Positions 48,990 to 59,770 of a DNA stretch of 64,000 bases are shown piece by piece (position 1 is the first letter of the stretch; every line of letters begins with the position of its first letter). A program made the translations under genes and the position numbers. The stretch comes from Calendula officinalis (taxonomy: Eukaryota > Streptophyta > Magnoliopsida > Asterales > Asteraceae): NCBI GenBank assembly GCA_963853835.1, contig OY970828.1, positions 1,443,501-1,507,500 on the forward strand. The letters are read 5' to 3'. Under the pieces are notes generated by a model. The model searched no databases and was not told where the DNA came from. It saw nothing but the letters and a program-made list of their open reading frames with translations.

Positions 48990-49382
48990 ATGGCTCAGTT
49001 TGTTGATCTTGGTGGCAACGAGGGAGGAGGAATTCACGAGTTTGAGGGCTCACATATCGTGTTCTTGCTATGTATGATGCTAGTGTCTATGTCCATTTTA
49101 TCTATCGTCATTTTTGTTTGTGGTGATCATCATGCTGATAAAGGATGTCACGAGACTCAATCTTCTAACAAAGATGCTCAATTTTCTATTAAAGATGTTG
49201 AATCTTCTAAGAAAGATGCTAAATCTTCTAAGAAAGATGCCAAATCTTCTAAGAAAGATGGAGGTAGTTGTAGTGGCGGTTTTGGTGGTAGTGGTGGTAG
49301 TGGTGGTGGTGATATTTATATTTGTTATTGTGGCGGTGGCTGTGGTGGTGGTTGTGATTGTGGTGGTTGTAGTTGTGGTTGA
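48990..49382 (+). CDS. small membrane-anchored Gly/Cys-rich protein, copy 1
   Basis: 130 residues, single exon. An acidic N-terminus (MAQFVDLGGNEGGGIHEFEG) is followed by a hydrophobic segment (about 22-44, VFLLCMMLVSMSILSIVIFV), then four SSKKDAK-type repeats and a Gly/Cys-rich end (GGGCGGGCDCGGCSCG). This layout suggests a single-pass membrane protein with a disordered tail. I do not know a function for it. A close copy lies at 53009-53344 and a decapitated one at 57239-57508. Conservation of the N-terminus and membrane segment between copies, while the tails differ, argues that it is a real gene. Confidence 0.7.
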   Translation: MAQFVDLGGNEGGGIHEFEGSHIVFLLCMMLVSMSILSIVIFVCGDHHADKGCHETQSSNKDAQFSIKDVESSKKDAKSSKKDAKSSKKDGGSCSGGFGGSGGSGGGDIYICYCGGGCGGGCDCGGCSCG

Positions 49383-50675
49383 TGAGAACAAGGTTAGAAG
49401 TGAAAATTAATACGCAAAATGGTTTACAAAATACTTGTCTAGTTGTGTAATTGTAGGGTGTGTATTATCTACAAGTATTAAAAATCCAAACTAAATTCAG
49501 ATAGATAGATAGTATCATTTGGTTTTTCGAAATAACATATATGTGAATTTTATCTTGATCAAACCATATTGATTTTTGTTTGTAATGGAACATTTGACAT
49601 ATGAATTTGTTCTTCTTAAACTGGATTTCGATGTTTATGTTGTATCCTGAATATTTTGATTGCAAATAGATCCACTTAGGTCTTGATTGCAATTGATTCA
49701 AATGAGTTTTTAAAAACAAGTGAGTTGTTTAAAGTAGCAGAAAATGGATCAAGAGAATCTTGGATTAATTATAAGTTTAGTAATCATACCGAGAATAATA
49801 TAAATGACAACCTAGGCATGGGCGACAAGGGCGGTCGCCCAGGGCCCATAAAATTTAGTGGCCCACTTTGAAAAAAAATTAGCCCATGTATAGATGTGCA
49901 TGAACTCATTTGAATAAATGTAAGTGCAACAAAATATTGAAAAAAGGCGGACTACAAGATCCAATCTGGACATTTTAGTCGGGGATTTGGGTGACAGTTT
50001 AATTTGGCGAAATTTTTTTTATTTATTTGAAAAAAAGTTACTTTCGGGGGTCCATTTTTAAGATTTTGCCCAGGGCCCACAGATTTCGAATAAGAAGACC
50101 ATGAAATTTATATATTGGTGATTTTTTATATTGACTTTATATAGTCAACATTTTTTTTAAGAAGTAAATTTTATTCTGGTGCTCTTGAGAACATTATTAA
50201 ACGTCTCAACTCGAGATAATTGAACTTCAGCATACTGTTGAGTGTTTGGGTCTCAAACACTTGAAGTAAATTTTTGTGTTTTTGTAATTGGCTAGGTAGC
50301 TTGACTTTTTGAAGTCAAACAAGCTAAAACCCACTTACAGTGACACTTTAGTTTTCTGTCTGTCACCAAATGTTAACTTTCTTTAGTGAGTTTTAAAATT
50401 TCTGCTATTCGTAGAAAGTAAGCCGACTTAAAGTAATTACTTTTTTTATAGGCGCATCGATAATTTGGATAATTGGTGAATATTCATAAAGAATTCATAA
50501 TGCTGATGAACTTCTTGAAAGCTTTCTAGAAAGTTTCCTTGAAGAACCTGCACAAGTTCAGTTGCAATTGTTGACTGATACAGTCAAACTTCCCCTTAAA
50601 AACCCAACTGAAGGACCCCAACAAATTTGAACTACATAAAGAATTTAATGCTCAAGTATTTTATTAATTTATGTA
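49383..50675. other. spacer, no gene seen
   Basis: AT-rich. Around 49820-50090 there is a GGGCGGTCGCCCAGGGCCC / GCCCAGGGCCCAC pair. A related GGGGCCCAATTTTAT / CAGGGCC text occurs near 32190-32330, so this is probably a dispersed repeat. The ends are not defined. Confidence 0.4.
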
Positions 50676-51291
50676 TTTAAGGTAGTTCTTAACTTTTATG
50701 TAATTATAAGGCATAAATCTTAATCATTGATTAATTATAGGTAATGGTCAAAATTAATCACATATTTTATACATGAAGGAGTATTTTGGTCATTTTCTAA
50801 AAAAATATTTTATATTTTTTATATTTTATATTTTTTATTTTAGAATTATTATTACTTTATATTTATTTTATATTATTATTATTTTTAAATTTTTTTTTTG
50901 GTTAATAACACATAGTGTAATTGCATACTGAATAACATGTGATTGAATACTGAATCAAATGTGATTGTGTACCAAATCACATGTGATTTTACTAAAACAT
51001 CAAATGTGATTAAATATACAACCACATGTGATTTTACACTAAAATCACATGTGATTAAGTACTACACGTAATTATCAAATAAATAATGTTTTTAACGAAC
51101 AAAATAGTAAAAATAATAATAAATAAATAAATAAAATATAGTAAAAAAATAAAAATAAAAATATTAAGTGCCAAATGACCAAAATACCCTTAATGTATAA
51201 AATATGTGAATAATCTTGACCATTAGATCTTATTGATCAATGATTGAGATTTACTCTTGAAACTATATAAAAATTAAGGACTACCTTAAAC
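50676..51291. mobile_element. long-arm foldback element
   Basis: Left TTTAAGGTAGTTCTTAACTT and right AAATTAAGGACTACCTTAAA are inverted copies. The arms run about 130 bases (CATATTTTATACATGAAGG / CCTTAATGTATAAAATATG). Part of the right arm recurs at 58440-58560. The centre holds a cluster of ATCACATGTGAT palindromes (50925-51065). Non-coding. Confidence 0.8.
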
Positions 51292-51369
51292 GTTTCCCTA
51301 CCATAACACCCTTTTGCAAATTCTCAAACTTGCAAATCCTATTTCTCATAATCTGATTAATTATATATA

Positions 51370-52247
51370 GAGTTAATTACACGGATGGTCCTGTATGTTT
51401 ATAGCAAATTTCACCAATGGTCCTTTAGTTTTAAAAATTGCACTGATGGTCCTTATTTTTGAAAGGTTTTTCACCGATGGTCCTTTAGGAAAACGGTCAT
51501 TTATTGTTTTACGTTAAGTGACCTCATGTGTAATGCACGTGAGGGTATTTTGGTCATTTTGTTTTTCCTTCTCTTTTCTCTAGAGTCAATTACACGGGTG
51601 GACCTTTAAGTTTATAATAAATTTCACCAATGGTCCTTTAGTTTCAAATTTCACACTGATAGTCCTTATTTCTGAAAGGTTTTTCAACGATGATCCTTTA
51701 CGAAAACATCCGTTTATTTTTAACGTTAAGTAGCATCACATGTGATGCATGTGCAAGGCACGCCAATACATCTCTTCAACAATTGGGTATGCGAAATGAA
51801 ATGAGGGAGATTGGTGTCTTAAAGGGGAGTAAATGAGAAGGGAAACACAAATTGACCAAAGTACCATGTGCATCACACGTGATGCCACTTAACGTGAAAA
51901 ATAATCGTCCGTTTTCGTAAAGGACCATCGGTGAAAAACCTTTCAGAAATAAGGACCATCAGTGTAATATTTGAAACTAAAGGACTATTAGTGGAATTTC
52001 TTATAAACTTAAAGGACCATCCGTGTAATTTACTCTAGAGAAATGAGAAGGAAAAACGAAATGACCAAAATACCCCCACGTGCATCACACGTGAAGTCAC
52101 TTAACATGAAACTTAAACGGACGTTTTCGTAAAGGACCATCGGTGAAATACCTTTCAAAAATAAGGACCATTGGTGCAATTTTTGAAACTAAAGGACTAT
52201 TAGTGAAATTTACTATAAACCTAAAGGATCATCCGTGTAATTAACTC
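51370..52247. mobile_element. outer foldback MITE interrupted at its centre
   Basis: It begins GAGTTAATTACACGGATGG and ends ATCCGTGTAATTAACTC. The arms are inverted copies throughout and would meet at TTCTCTAGAGAA, where the related element 51583-52035 is inserted. Same family as 2805-3127. Non-coding. Confidence 0.87.
51583..52035. mobile_element. inner foldback MITE of the same family
   Basis: It begins GAGTCAATTACACGGGTGG and ends ATCCGTGTAATTTACTC, and is flanked by TA on both sides (51581-51582 and 52036-52037). The TA duplication points to a Tc1/mariner-type mover. Each arm repeats the ATGGTCCTT module of the outer element. Confidence 0.87.
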
Positions 52248-53008
52248 TTGTATATACGTATATGCCATTGGTTTTTGATCTTTCGTTTGACCAGAAAGTC
52301 AATATCTTCACATTTTATGACATGTTTTAATTTCATTAATTTCGGGGCATAGATGTAATAAGCGGGTGGGTGCGTGCATCCGAAGTGGATTCAATCCCCA
52401 TGTTCATGTTTGCTTCAAACATGGTTTAATTTATGCTATATGATTGTACACAAACTTTGTGGTGTGCATATTTGCCAATTGTAGCTACCATTGAGCAATA
52501 TTCCGACCTCGAAAGTATACCATAATTTGAAGAAGCGGGTGGAAGAGTGAAAGCTTATGAAGATAGGTTTCAAAAGATGATTGGATTGATTTTACGAATA
52601 TGGGTGATGTTGTCTCCAATGATAAGATTTGGTTCAACAATGTTTTAGAGATTGATTTTATGAACATTGATAATGATGGCCTTGTGAAAAGAAACAATGT
52701 GAACGACGATATTGATGCTTGAAGTAAAACTTCGGGATGATGATTGTATGAATGCTTAGATGAAAAGATTTTGGCAATTGAAGTGTTATTCTTGGAAGAT
52801 GTTTAATAGAGTTTCATGCTTATTTAAAAATATTATATTTAACGATTAATTTTCAAAATTATGAGACAATTAATTTCCTATTGAATACAAAATATTACTC
52901 CGTATATCTTACAACATAATATATGGTAAAGCAAGAAACTCAATATGCGTAAATAGATACCTTGGCGATCATTTCTCTTGCATTCTCTTGATAGACACAA
53001 ATCACATC
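52248..53008. other. promoter side of Gly/Cys-rich copy 2
   Basis: This contains the second copy of the spacer unit (52655-52800). The last 150 bases before 53009 resemble those before copy 1 (GGTAAAGCAAGAAA, AAATCACATCATGGCT). No other gene is seen. Confidence 0.5.
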
Positions 53009-53344
53009 ATGGCTAAGTTTATTGATCTTGGTGGCAGCGAAGGAGGAGGAACTCACGAGTTTGAGGGCTCACATATCGCGTTCATGCTATGTATGATGTT
53101 GGTGTCTATGTCCATTTTATCTATGGTCATTTTTGTTTGTGGTGATCATCAAGATGATAAGAAACGTCGTAAGGCTCAATCTTCTAACAAAGATGGAGGT
53201 GGTCATCGCTATGTTCGTGGTAGTGGTGGTGATAGTTTTGTTGGTGTTGTTGTTAATGGTGGTGGTAATGGTGGTGGTTGTGGTGGTGGTTGTCGTGGTA
53301 GTGGTGGTGGTGGTGGTGGTTGTGGTGGTGGCAGTGGTTGTTGA
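53009..53344 (+). CDS. small membrane-anchored Gly/Cys-rich protein, copy 2
   Basis: 111 residues. The start was chosen at MAKFIDLGGSEGGGTHEFEG because it aligns with copy 1; an in-frame ATG 21 bases upstream lies in sequence homologous to the copy 1 leader. The membrane segment is SHIAFMLCMMLVSMSILSMV. After a basic stretch (DDKKRRKAQSS) the tail is Gly-rich with Cys (GGGCGGGCRGSGGGGGG). It lacks the SSKKDAK repeats of copy 1. Function unknown. Its 3' half and about 1 kb of flank are duplicated at 57237. Confidence 0.7.
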   Translation: MAKFIDLGGSEGGGTHEFEGSHIAFMLCMMLVSMSILSMVIFVCGDHQDDKKRRKAQSSNKDGGGHRYVRGSGGDSFVGVVVNGGGNGGGCGGGCRGSGGGGGGCGGGSGC

Positions 53345-54673
53345 TGATAAAAGGGTTAGAAGTAAATAAATACATCATAATGTTATACAAAATACTTTTA
53401 TAGTTGCGTAATTGCAAAGTGTGTATTATAATTATCAACCAATAATAAAAATCCAAATTTAAATTTGGATGGATGGATAGATAGTAGTATCAATTAGAAT
53501 CATTATATGCGATGAAATTTGAATAATCATTGTTTTGGTTGTTTATGACGTATTATAACATGTTTTGTAATTAAATATGTCGTTCATGCAAATGGAACTT
53601 GAATGTGGTGATTTAAACTTGGTTTTATGTCATTTTGCGTTAATGAAATAGATTAAACTTAAAAAAGACGAGGTGATTTGTAAAGAATAATTTTTATCCA
53701 TGTAGAACAATTTTATATAAAATGACAATCACGCCCTTAAAGGGAAGGGTGAAATGTAAAATTTAGTAAAAGGAAAAGAAATACATAATTGTCATTTAGC
53801 AAAAGGCCGACACACTTGGAGACGATGCAAGATTGTTGTCTTCATATGAATTTCAAATATAAATAGGCAAATATAATTAATTAATTAGATTGGAATTCTG
53901 ATCGGAACCGGCCTCTTATAACCCCTTATAAATTTGTAACCCTAGCTAGGTTTGGTTTTAACCAAAATAGCAACACATTTACCCGGAAGAACCAATAGCG
54001 ATGTAAGAATCAGTGGCACATCAAAGATTTAAAAGGATTTTTTTATGGTTTTATGTCTAAAAGTAATGAAAGTCGACATGTTGAAAAATAGGTTGAGTCA
54101 AGTTGTTATTTCAGAAAGATTAGGTGTCCAAAGGAAAAAAAATTGTAGATGTGTTTTGACTTTTGAATGTTATGTAGCTTCAAAAGACGATTGGATTGAT
54201 CTTATGAATGTGGTGTCATCTCCAATGATAAGATTTGGGGCAATGATGTTTTAGAAATTGATTTTATGAACGTTGATGATGATAGCCTTATGAAAAAAAC
54301 AATGTGAATCACGATGATGCTTGAAGTTTGAAAACTTTCATGATGATGATTGTATGAATGCTCGCGGAAAAGAATTTGGTAATTGAAAATGTTGTTTTGT
54401 AACATGTTTAATAGACATTCACGCCGATTTCAAAATATTATATCTAACATTAATTTTCAACATTATGAGAGGTGTATTACAAATAATTTGCTGTAAAACG
54501 TTCACAGTATGATGTATGAAGTAAAAGTTATAATTCATATATCACTCTAATATTCTGCATTGTCAAACCACCTCAGCTAAGCAATGTGTTTGCAAGGTAC
54601 CGGTGGTATAATTACAAACTTTAACACCTAAGAGGTTGAATAACCTATATGGTGAACTCAAATTTAATACTTA
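53345..54673. other. spacer duplicated downstream, no gene seen
   Basis: Most of this stretch (to 54124, and again 54440-54560) recurs at 57534-58424. It includes the third copy of the spacer unit (54268-54405). Short open frames are not convincing. Confidence 0.5.
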
Positions 54674-54880
54674 AAACCACAAGGGTGGTGGTCTAGTGGT
54701 TGAACTTGATCTCCTAAATGGTGAAACTCTCAAGAGGTCCCGGGTTCAATCCTTACTAGGAGCAAAAAAAATACCTCCTTGTGGCCACGGAGGTTCACCT
54801 GCGTCGACTCCGGACTACTCGCAAAGCGGGTGATCGCCCTGAGATTAGCCGACTCGCAAAGCGAGTCGGAACCCTGGTTA

Positions 54881-54967
<87 letters not shown>
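54674..54967 (+). mobile_element. tRNA-derived SINE ending in (TA)n
   Basis: The head has an A-box-like GGTGGTCTAGTGGTTGAAC and a B-box-like GGTTCAATCC about 60 bases later, matching pol III promoters. The body contains two ACTCGCAAAGCG modules. It runs into a (TA)n tract (54883-54967) in place of poly-A. No coding capacity. Confidence 0.75.
54883..54967. repeat. (TA)n microsatellite
   Basis: A pure TA run of about 85 bases at the end of the SINE. It gives artefactual Tyr-Ile frames on both strands. Confidence 0.95.
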
Positions 54968-54972
<5 letters not shown>

Positions 54973-55963
54973 AACCTTCTATACTGATACCTTTCTTGCA
55001 TACCACTTCTGGGATTACTTGAGAACCTGGTTCAAATAACCTCTTGGTCACCTTTAAGACCCAAACCAAATCATGCCGAACTATCAAAGGGGTAGTGACA
55101 CAATACATACATCTGATGAAACATAAACATACATAATTACATTACATGCATACATCTTAACAAGCTTTCCCAACATACCCTTAGTTTTATTCTAGCATAA
55201 GATACTAGTAGAGGTGTTGAAAACTAGGTATGCGGAATATCGGATAGTGAATTTTTATTATATGTAAATTCAGATTTCCGAATAATCGGACATTCTAAAT
55301 ATCCGATATCCGAAAAAAAAGCCATATTATTCAAATATGTTTCGGATAGTTTTTCATCATCGATTTAGTATATATATCTGAAGTTGTTCATCGGTTGTTT
55401 AATTCGTTAGTGTGATTCGTCTGTTTTGCCGTTTGCCTAAAATTGTTCTTATATATTCCACTCGTTTTAATCGACATTGCAACTTCACATTTTGAGTTTG
55501 TTTTTGTGGCTCTGAAGTTATAATTACATTAGTTACATTTTCTGCTCTTTCAATTTTACATCCGCCAATGTTAGAATTAGTTTTAGGGCATAATTTTACA
55601 TCCGCCAATATGTGCATTTTCTGATAACTATGGTGATTAATGTTTGAATTATGTATTTCATTTTTACGTTTAACTTTAAGGTGTGTGAATAAATCAATTT
55701 AGGATTTCTAAGCACTTGAATGATGAAGAACACAAAGTAATTAGGGCTAAAATTCATTTAGGTTTGGCATCTAAGAAGAAACCTGAAGTTTAATTAGGAC
55801 AATAATTAGTTAATTACACTTTTGGATCTTAATTGTGTATAAATTGTTTCTAATCATCATTATTCTCTTTTACCTTGAATAGGCACAGGTTTCATGTCAC
55901 TGCAACACTGAGTTAACGAATCACATTTCATAAAGATTGACTATTTGACCATCTGCTTTCATA
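54968..55963. other. spacer upstream of the PHD gene
   Basis: No gene is recognised. Upstream exons of the PHD gene may lie here (an AACAG acceptor precedes 55978), but none could be set with confidence. Confidence 0.4.
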
Positions 55964-57242
55964 TTGACTTTAAACAGAAGCAATGGAGTAATTCAAATAC
56001 AAAATATCATGGATTTGACAGAAAAACAACAATGTGTACTATGTGATAAAGGTGGAAATCTTTTGGTATGTAACAGTGAAGGCTGCCCGATATCTGTCCA
56101 TAAAAATTGCATGGGTTGTGAGGCCCGTTTGGATGATTCGGGTAACTTTAACTGCCCTTATTGTATTTATAAACGTTTAACTGCAGAAACGGGTCTATTA
56201 AGGTCAAAGGTTATGTTGACCAAGAAAGCTTTGTCAACTTTCTTAGAAAAAGAAACGATAGATGATAATCATCATGAGATGGATAATAAAGGCGAAGAGA
56301 TTTCATCAAAAAAGAACGAAAATTATGATGATGATCGAAATCTTTCTGACAATTTAGAGGAAAAAATTGATGTTAATACGTGTAGAATCATGACTGTTTA
56401 TGAACCAAAATCAAATGGTCATAATTCGTATAAAGATGATGGAATTGAAGGAGAAAAAGTCAAAAACTGCGGATATTTGGTCAACGATAGATAAACAATA
56501 TACTCCAAAAAAACGAAAACGTTCAGAAAAAAGTAGAAGAAAAGAAGAGCGTAGGATGAAAAAAGCTGCAAAAGTTTTGGAATCTTTACAAAAAGAGACT
56601 CAATCACAGTCAAAATCAAATAGTACAATTGATTCAAATGTAGCAAAAAAAGGATCTTTAGATACGAAAAATAATGACATCAGCAAACCAGAAGGTGTTA
56701 AAGATTCATCAAAACAGAAATTAAAACTGAATATTAAGATTGGTTCAAATGTAGCAAAAAAGGGATCTTTAGACACGAAAAATGATGACATGAGCAAACC
56801 AGAAGGTGTTAAAGATTCATCAAAACAGAAATTAAAACTGAATATTAAGATTGATTCAAATGTAGCAAAAAAGGGATCTTTAGATACTGAAAATATTAAC
56901 ATCAGCAAACCAGAAGTTGTTAATGATTCATCAAAACATAAATTAAAACCGAATAATAAGATTGATTCAAATGTAGCAAAAAAGGGATCTTTAGATACAA
57001 AAAATATTAAAATCAGGAAACCAGAAGCTGATAAAGATTCATCAAAACAGAAATTAAAACCAGAAGATGTTAAAGATTCATCAAAACAGAAATTAAAACC
57101 GAATAGTAAGATTGATGATAAGGATTCGGATAGTTTGTTAGGTCAAACAAATGGTGAAAAAAAGGAGTCGTTGGAAACAAAAAAGATAAATGTTGGTAAC
57201 TCTGGAGAACTTAAAGATTCTACTAACCAACTACCAGTATGA
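55964..57242 (+). pseudogene. PHD-finger gene with a frameshift and a repetitive tail
   Basis: The first frame (55964-56494, 176 residues) holds a C4HC3 PHD finger: CVLC, VC, GCP, VHKNC, CPYC at about 25-70, the kind that reads histone H3 tails. It then has TAETGLLRSKVMLTKKALS and an acidic stretch before stopping at 56494. A second frame (open from 56400) continues with a nuclear-type basic run (KKRKRSEKSRRKEERR) and four 37-residue repeats (DSNVAKKGSLDTK, SKPEGVKDSSKQK), ending at 57242. A one-base shift between about 56440 and 56490 would join them, so the gene is probably broken, although an unseen short splice cannot be excluded. The second frame ends at the junction with the duplicated Gly/Cys-rich copy. 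Confidence 0.7.
56629..57072. repeat. 111-bp coding tandem repeat, four units
   Basis: Units starting ATTGATTCAAATGTAGCAAA lie at 56629, 56740, 56851 and 56962, exactly 111 bases apart. They encode a 37-residue Lys/Ser-rich repeat of the PHD gene tail. Confidence 0.93.
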
Positions 57243-58424
57243 TGTTGGTGTCTATGTCCATTTTATCTATGGTCATTTTTGTTTGTGGTGATCATCAAGA
57301 TGATAAGAAACGTCGTAAGGCTCAATCTTCTAACAAAGATGGAGGTGGTCATCGCTATGTTCGTGGTAGTGGTGGTGATAGTTTTGTTGGTGTTGTTGTT
57401 AATGGTGGTGGTTGTGGTGGTGGTTGTCGTGGTAGTGGTGGTGGTGGTGGTGGTGGTGGTGGTGGTTGTGGTGGTGGTGGTGGTTGTGGTGGTGGCAGTG
57501 GTTGTTGATGATAAGAGGGTTAGAAGTAAATAAATACATCATAATGTTATACAAAATACTTTTATAGTTGCGTAATTGCAAAGTGTGTATTATAATTATC
57601 AACCAATAATAAAAATCCAAATTTAAATTTGGATGGATGGATAGATAGTAGTATCAATTAGAATCATTATATGCGATGAAATTTGAATAATCATTGTTTT
57701 GGTTGTTTATGACGTATTATAACATGTTTTGTAATTAAATATGTCGTTCATGCAAATGGAACTTGAATGTGGTGATTTAAACTTGGTTTTAGGTCATTTT
57801 GCGTTAATGAAATAGATTAATCTTAAAAAAAAGGAGGTGATTTGTAAAGAATAATTTTTATCCATGTAGAACAATTTTATATAAAATGACAATCACGCCC
57901 TTAAAGGGAAGGGTGAAATGTAAAATTTAGTAAAAGGAAAAGAAATACATAATTGTCATTTAGCAAAAGGCCGACACACTTGGAGACGATGCAAGATTGT
58001 TGTCTTCATATGAATTTCAAATATAAATAGGCAAATATAATTAATTAATTAGATTGGAATTCTGATCGGAACCGGCCTCTTATAACCCCTTATAAATTTG
58101 TAACCCTAGCTAGGTTTGGTTTTAACCAAAATAGCAACACATTTACCCGGAAGAACCAATAGCGATGTAAGAATCAGTGGCACATCAAAGATTTGAAAGG
58201 ATTTTTTTATGGTTTTATGTCTAAAAGTAATGAAAGTCGACATGTTGAAAAATAGGTTGAGTCAAGTTGTTATTTCAGAAAGATTAGGTGTATTACAAAT
58301 ATTATATCTAACATTAATTTTCAACATTATGAGAGGTGTATTACAAATAATTTGCTGTAAAACGTTCACAGTATGATGTATGAAGTAAAAGTTATAATTC
58401 ATATATCACTCTAATATTTTGCAT
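57237..58424. repeat. segmental duplication of 53091-54560
   Basis: From GTATGATGTTGGTGTCTATG onward the sequence is nearly identical to 53091 onward, through the Gly/Cys-rich tail and about 800 bases of flank. After GAAAGATTAGGTGT (near 58290) it jumps to the homologue of about 54440. High identity means a recent event. Confidence 0.9.
57239..57508 (+). pseudogene. decapitated Gly/Cys-rich protein, copy 3
   Basis: 89 codons starting inside the membrane segment (MMLVSMSILSMVIFVCGDHQ). They are identical in layout to copy 2, but the acidic N-terminus is missing because the duplication breakpoint falls at 57237. The Gly run is longer than in copy 2. No promoter of its own is expected, and it directly follows the PHD gene. 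Confidence 0.8.
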
Positions 58425-59361
58425 AAAATAATTCATATAATTCAAATGACCAAAATACCCCTTTATGTATAAAATATGTAATCAATCTTGACCATTAGAT
58501 CTTATTGATCAATGGTTGAGATTTGTTACTCGGGACTTGATGAAAATAGTGGACCTCATTGAACGTTTCTCTAATATCCAAACTAGTGAACACTCATCAT
58601 TGATTGTAATGACAGCTTTATGCTGATTTTTCCCCATCAATGAAATTTTTTTGTTAGACACTAAACATTTTTTATTAGTAATAATGATAAATAGTTTCTC
58701 TATTTCAAAAGAAAGGGATACACTTTTTATTATTGATAGTTTCAAAATAATTATCTTCTTTAATATAATAAAATGATATTTACTTTTACTTTTAAATATA
58801 ACTAGCAGGTACCCGCACAATGCGGCGGCGGGTACCCTGTGTTACTATATTTTACGGCGAGCAAATGTTATTCGATTACATGTTTTTTCTAATAATAGCA
58901 GGGTACCCGCACTATTCGGCGATATCTAAGATAAAGGTAGCAATGGTACCGAAGTTGGTGCTATGTATAACTTAATGAAGGTTAATGCATTTGCATCAAT
59001 CTTTACGCTAAATATAGCTCAAGTAAAACTAATTATTGTGAATTGAATGTCAAACGGCAAAACCAATTTCTGCTATTTGACATCAAACAACAATGATTTG
59101 ACGCTAAAAGTAACAAAATTCCATTAAATTAATCAAAATCCAACAAGAAAATAACACCATGAATTCAACATCCTCCGAATGCATTCCACAGATTAATCTT
59201 TGAATTGAAGTAGGCAAAATTCCACAGATTAATGTTTGAATTGAAGTAGGCAAAACAGCTTGCTCTCTTCCAAAGTCCATGTCGAATATAAAGCAAGGCC
59301 TACATGAAAATCCAATAAAAATGTTGAATATATGTACAGGTTAACCCGAGACACTTTAAAG
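58425..59361. other. spacer with a Helitron-like end, no gene
   Basis: 58440-58560 is a copy of the right arm of the foldback at 50676-51291. At 58802 there is CTAG with hairpin GGTACCCGC / GCGGGTACC next to it, a likely minus-strand Helitron 3' end. A second partial copy (GCAGGGTACCCGCAC) lies at 58900. The matching 5' end was not found. Confidence 0.45.
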
Positions 59362-59770
59362 TTAACTTAAAAAAAAAACAATTATAATGCAACGTTTTTT
59401 AAATACAATGATATCACATGCTTATGCATTGAAATTACGCTTTGGTCAATTTTCAACCCATTTGACTCATCTAGTGGGTAAAAGGTCTGGTTATAAAAAG
59501 GTTCCTTTATTTTCCCTTTAACTCTTAATGTCAACAATAAATAATAAAAAGATCCAAAAGTGTAGATCAAATGTTTCAAACAGAAGCACCTTCAGTATTA
59601 GAGCAAGTAATAAATCCATTTGACTCATCAAATGTTTTTAGCCAGAATTGCAACAGAAGCACCTTCAGTATTAGAGCAAGTAATAAATCCAAAACCTGTG
59701 ATAATTCCATGCATATGCTCATTTCCATCCATATTGCATTAATTCAATCTTCAAAAAAAAAAAAAAAAAA
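59362..59770. repeat. rearranged copy of the 41.8-kb segment
   Basis: It matches 41823-42050 but is broken by an extra block, and the module CAGAAGCACCTTCAGTATTA occurs twice (59581 and 59655). Poly-A runs lie at both ends. Confidence 0.75.

Noticed and set aside
49098..49410. Thr-rich and Val-rich frames over the Gly-rich repeats, also at 53133-53456 and 57279-57620
   Set aside because: They are other-frame readings of GGT repeats; the Gly frame alone has a conserved head and membrane segment.
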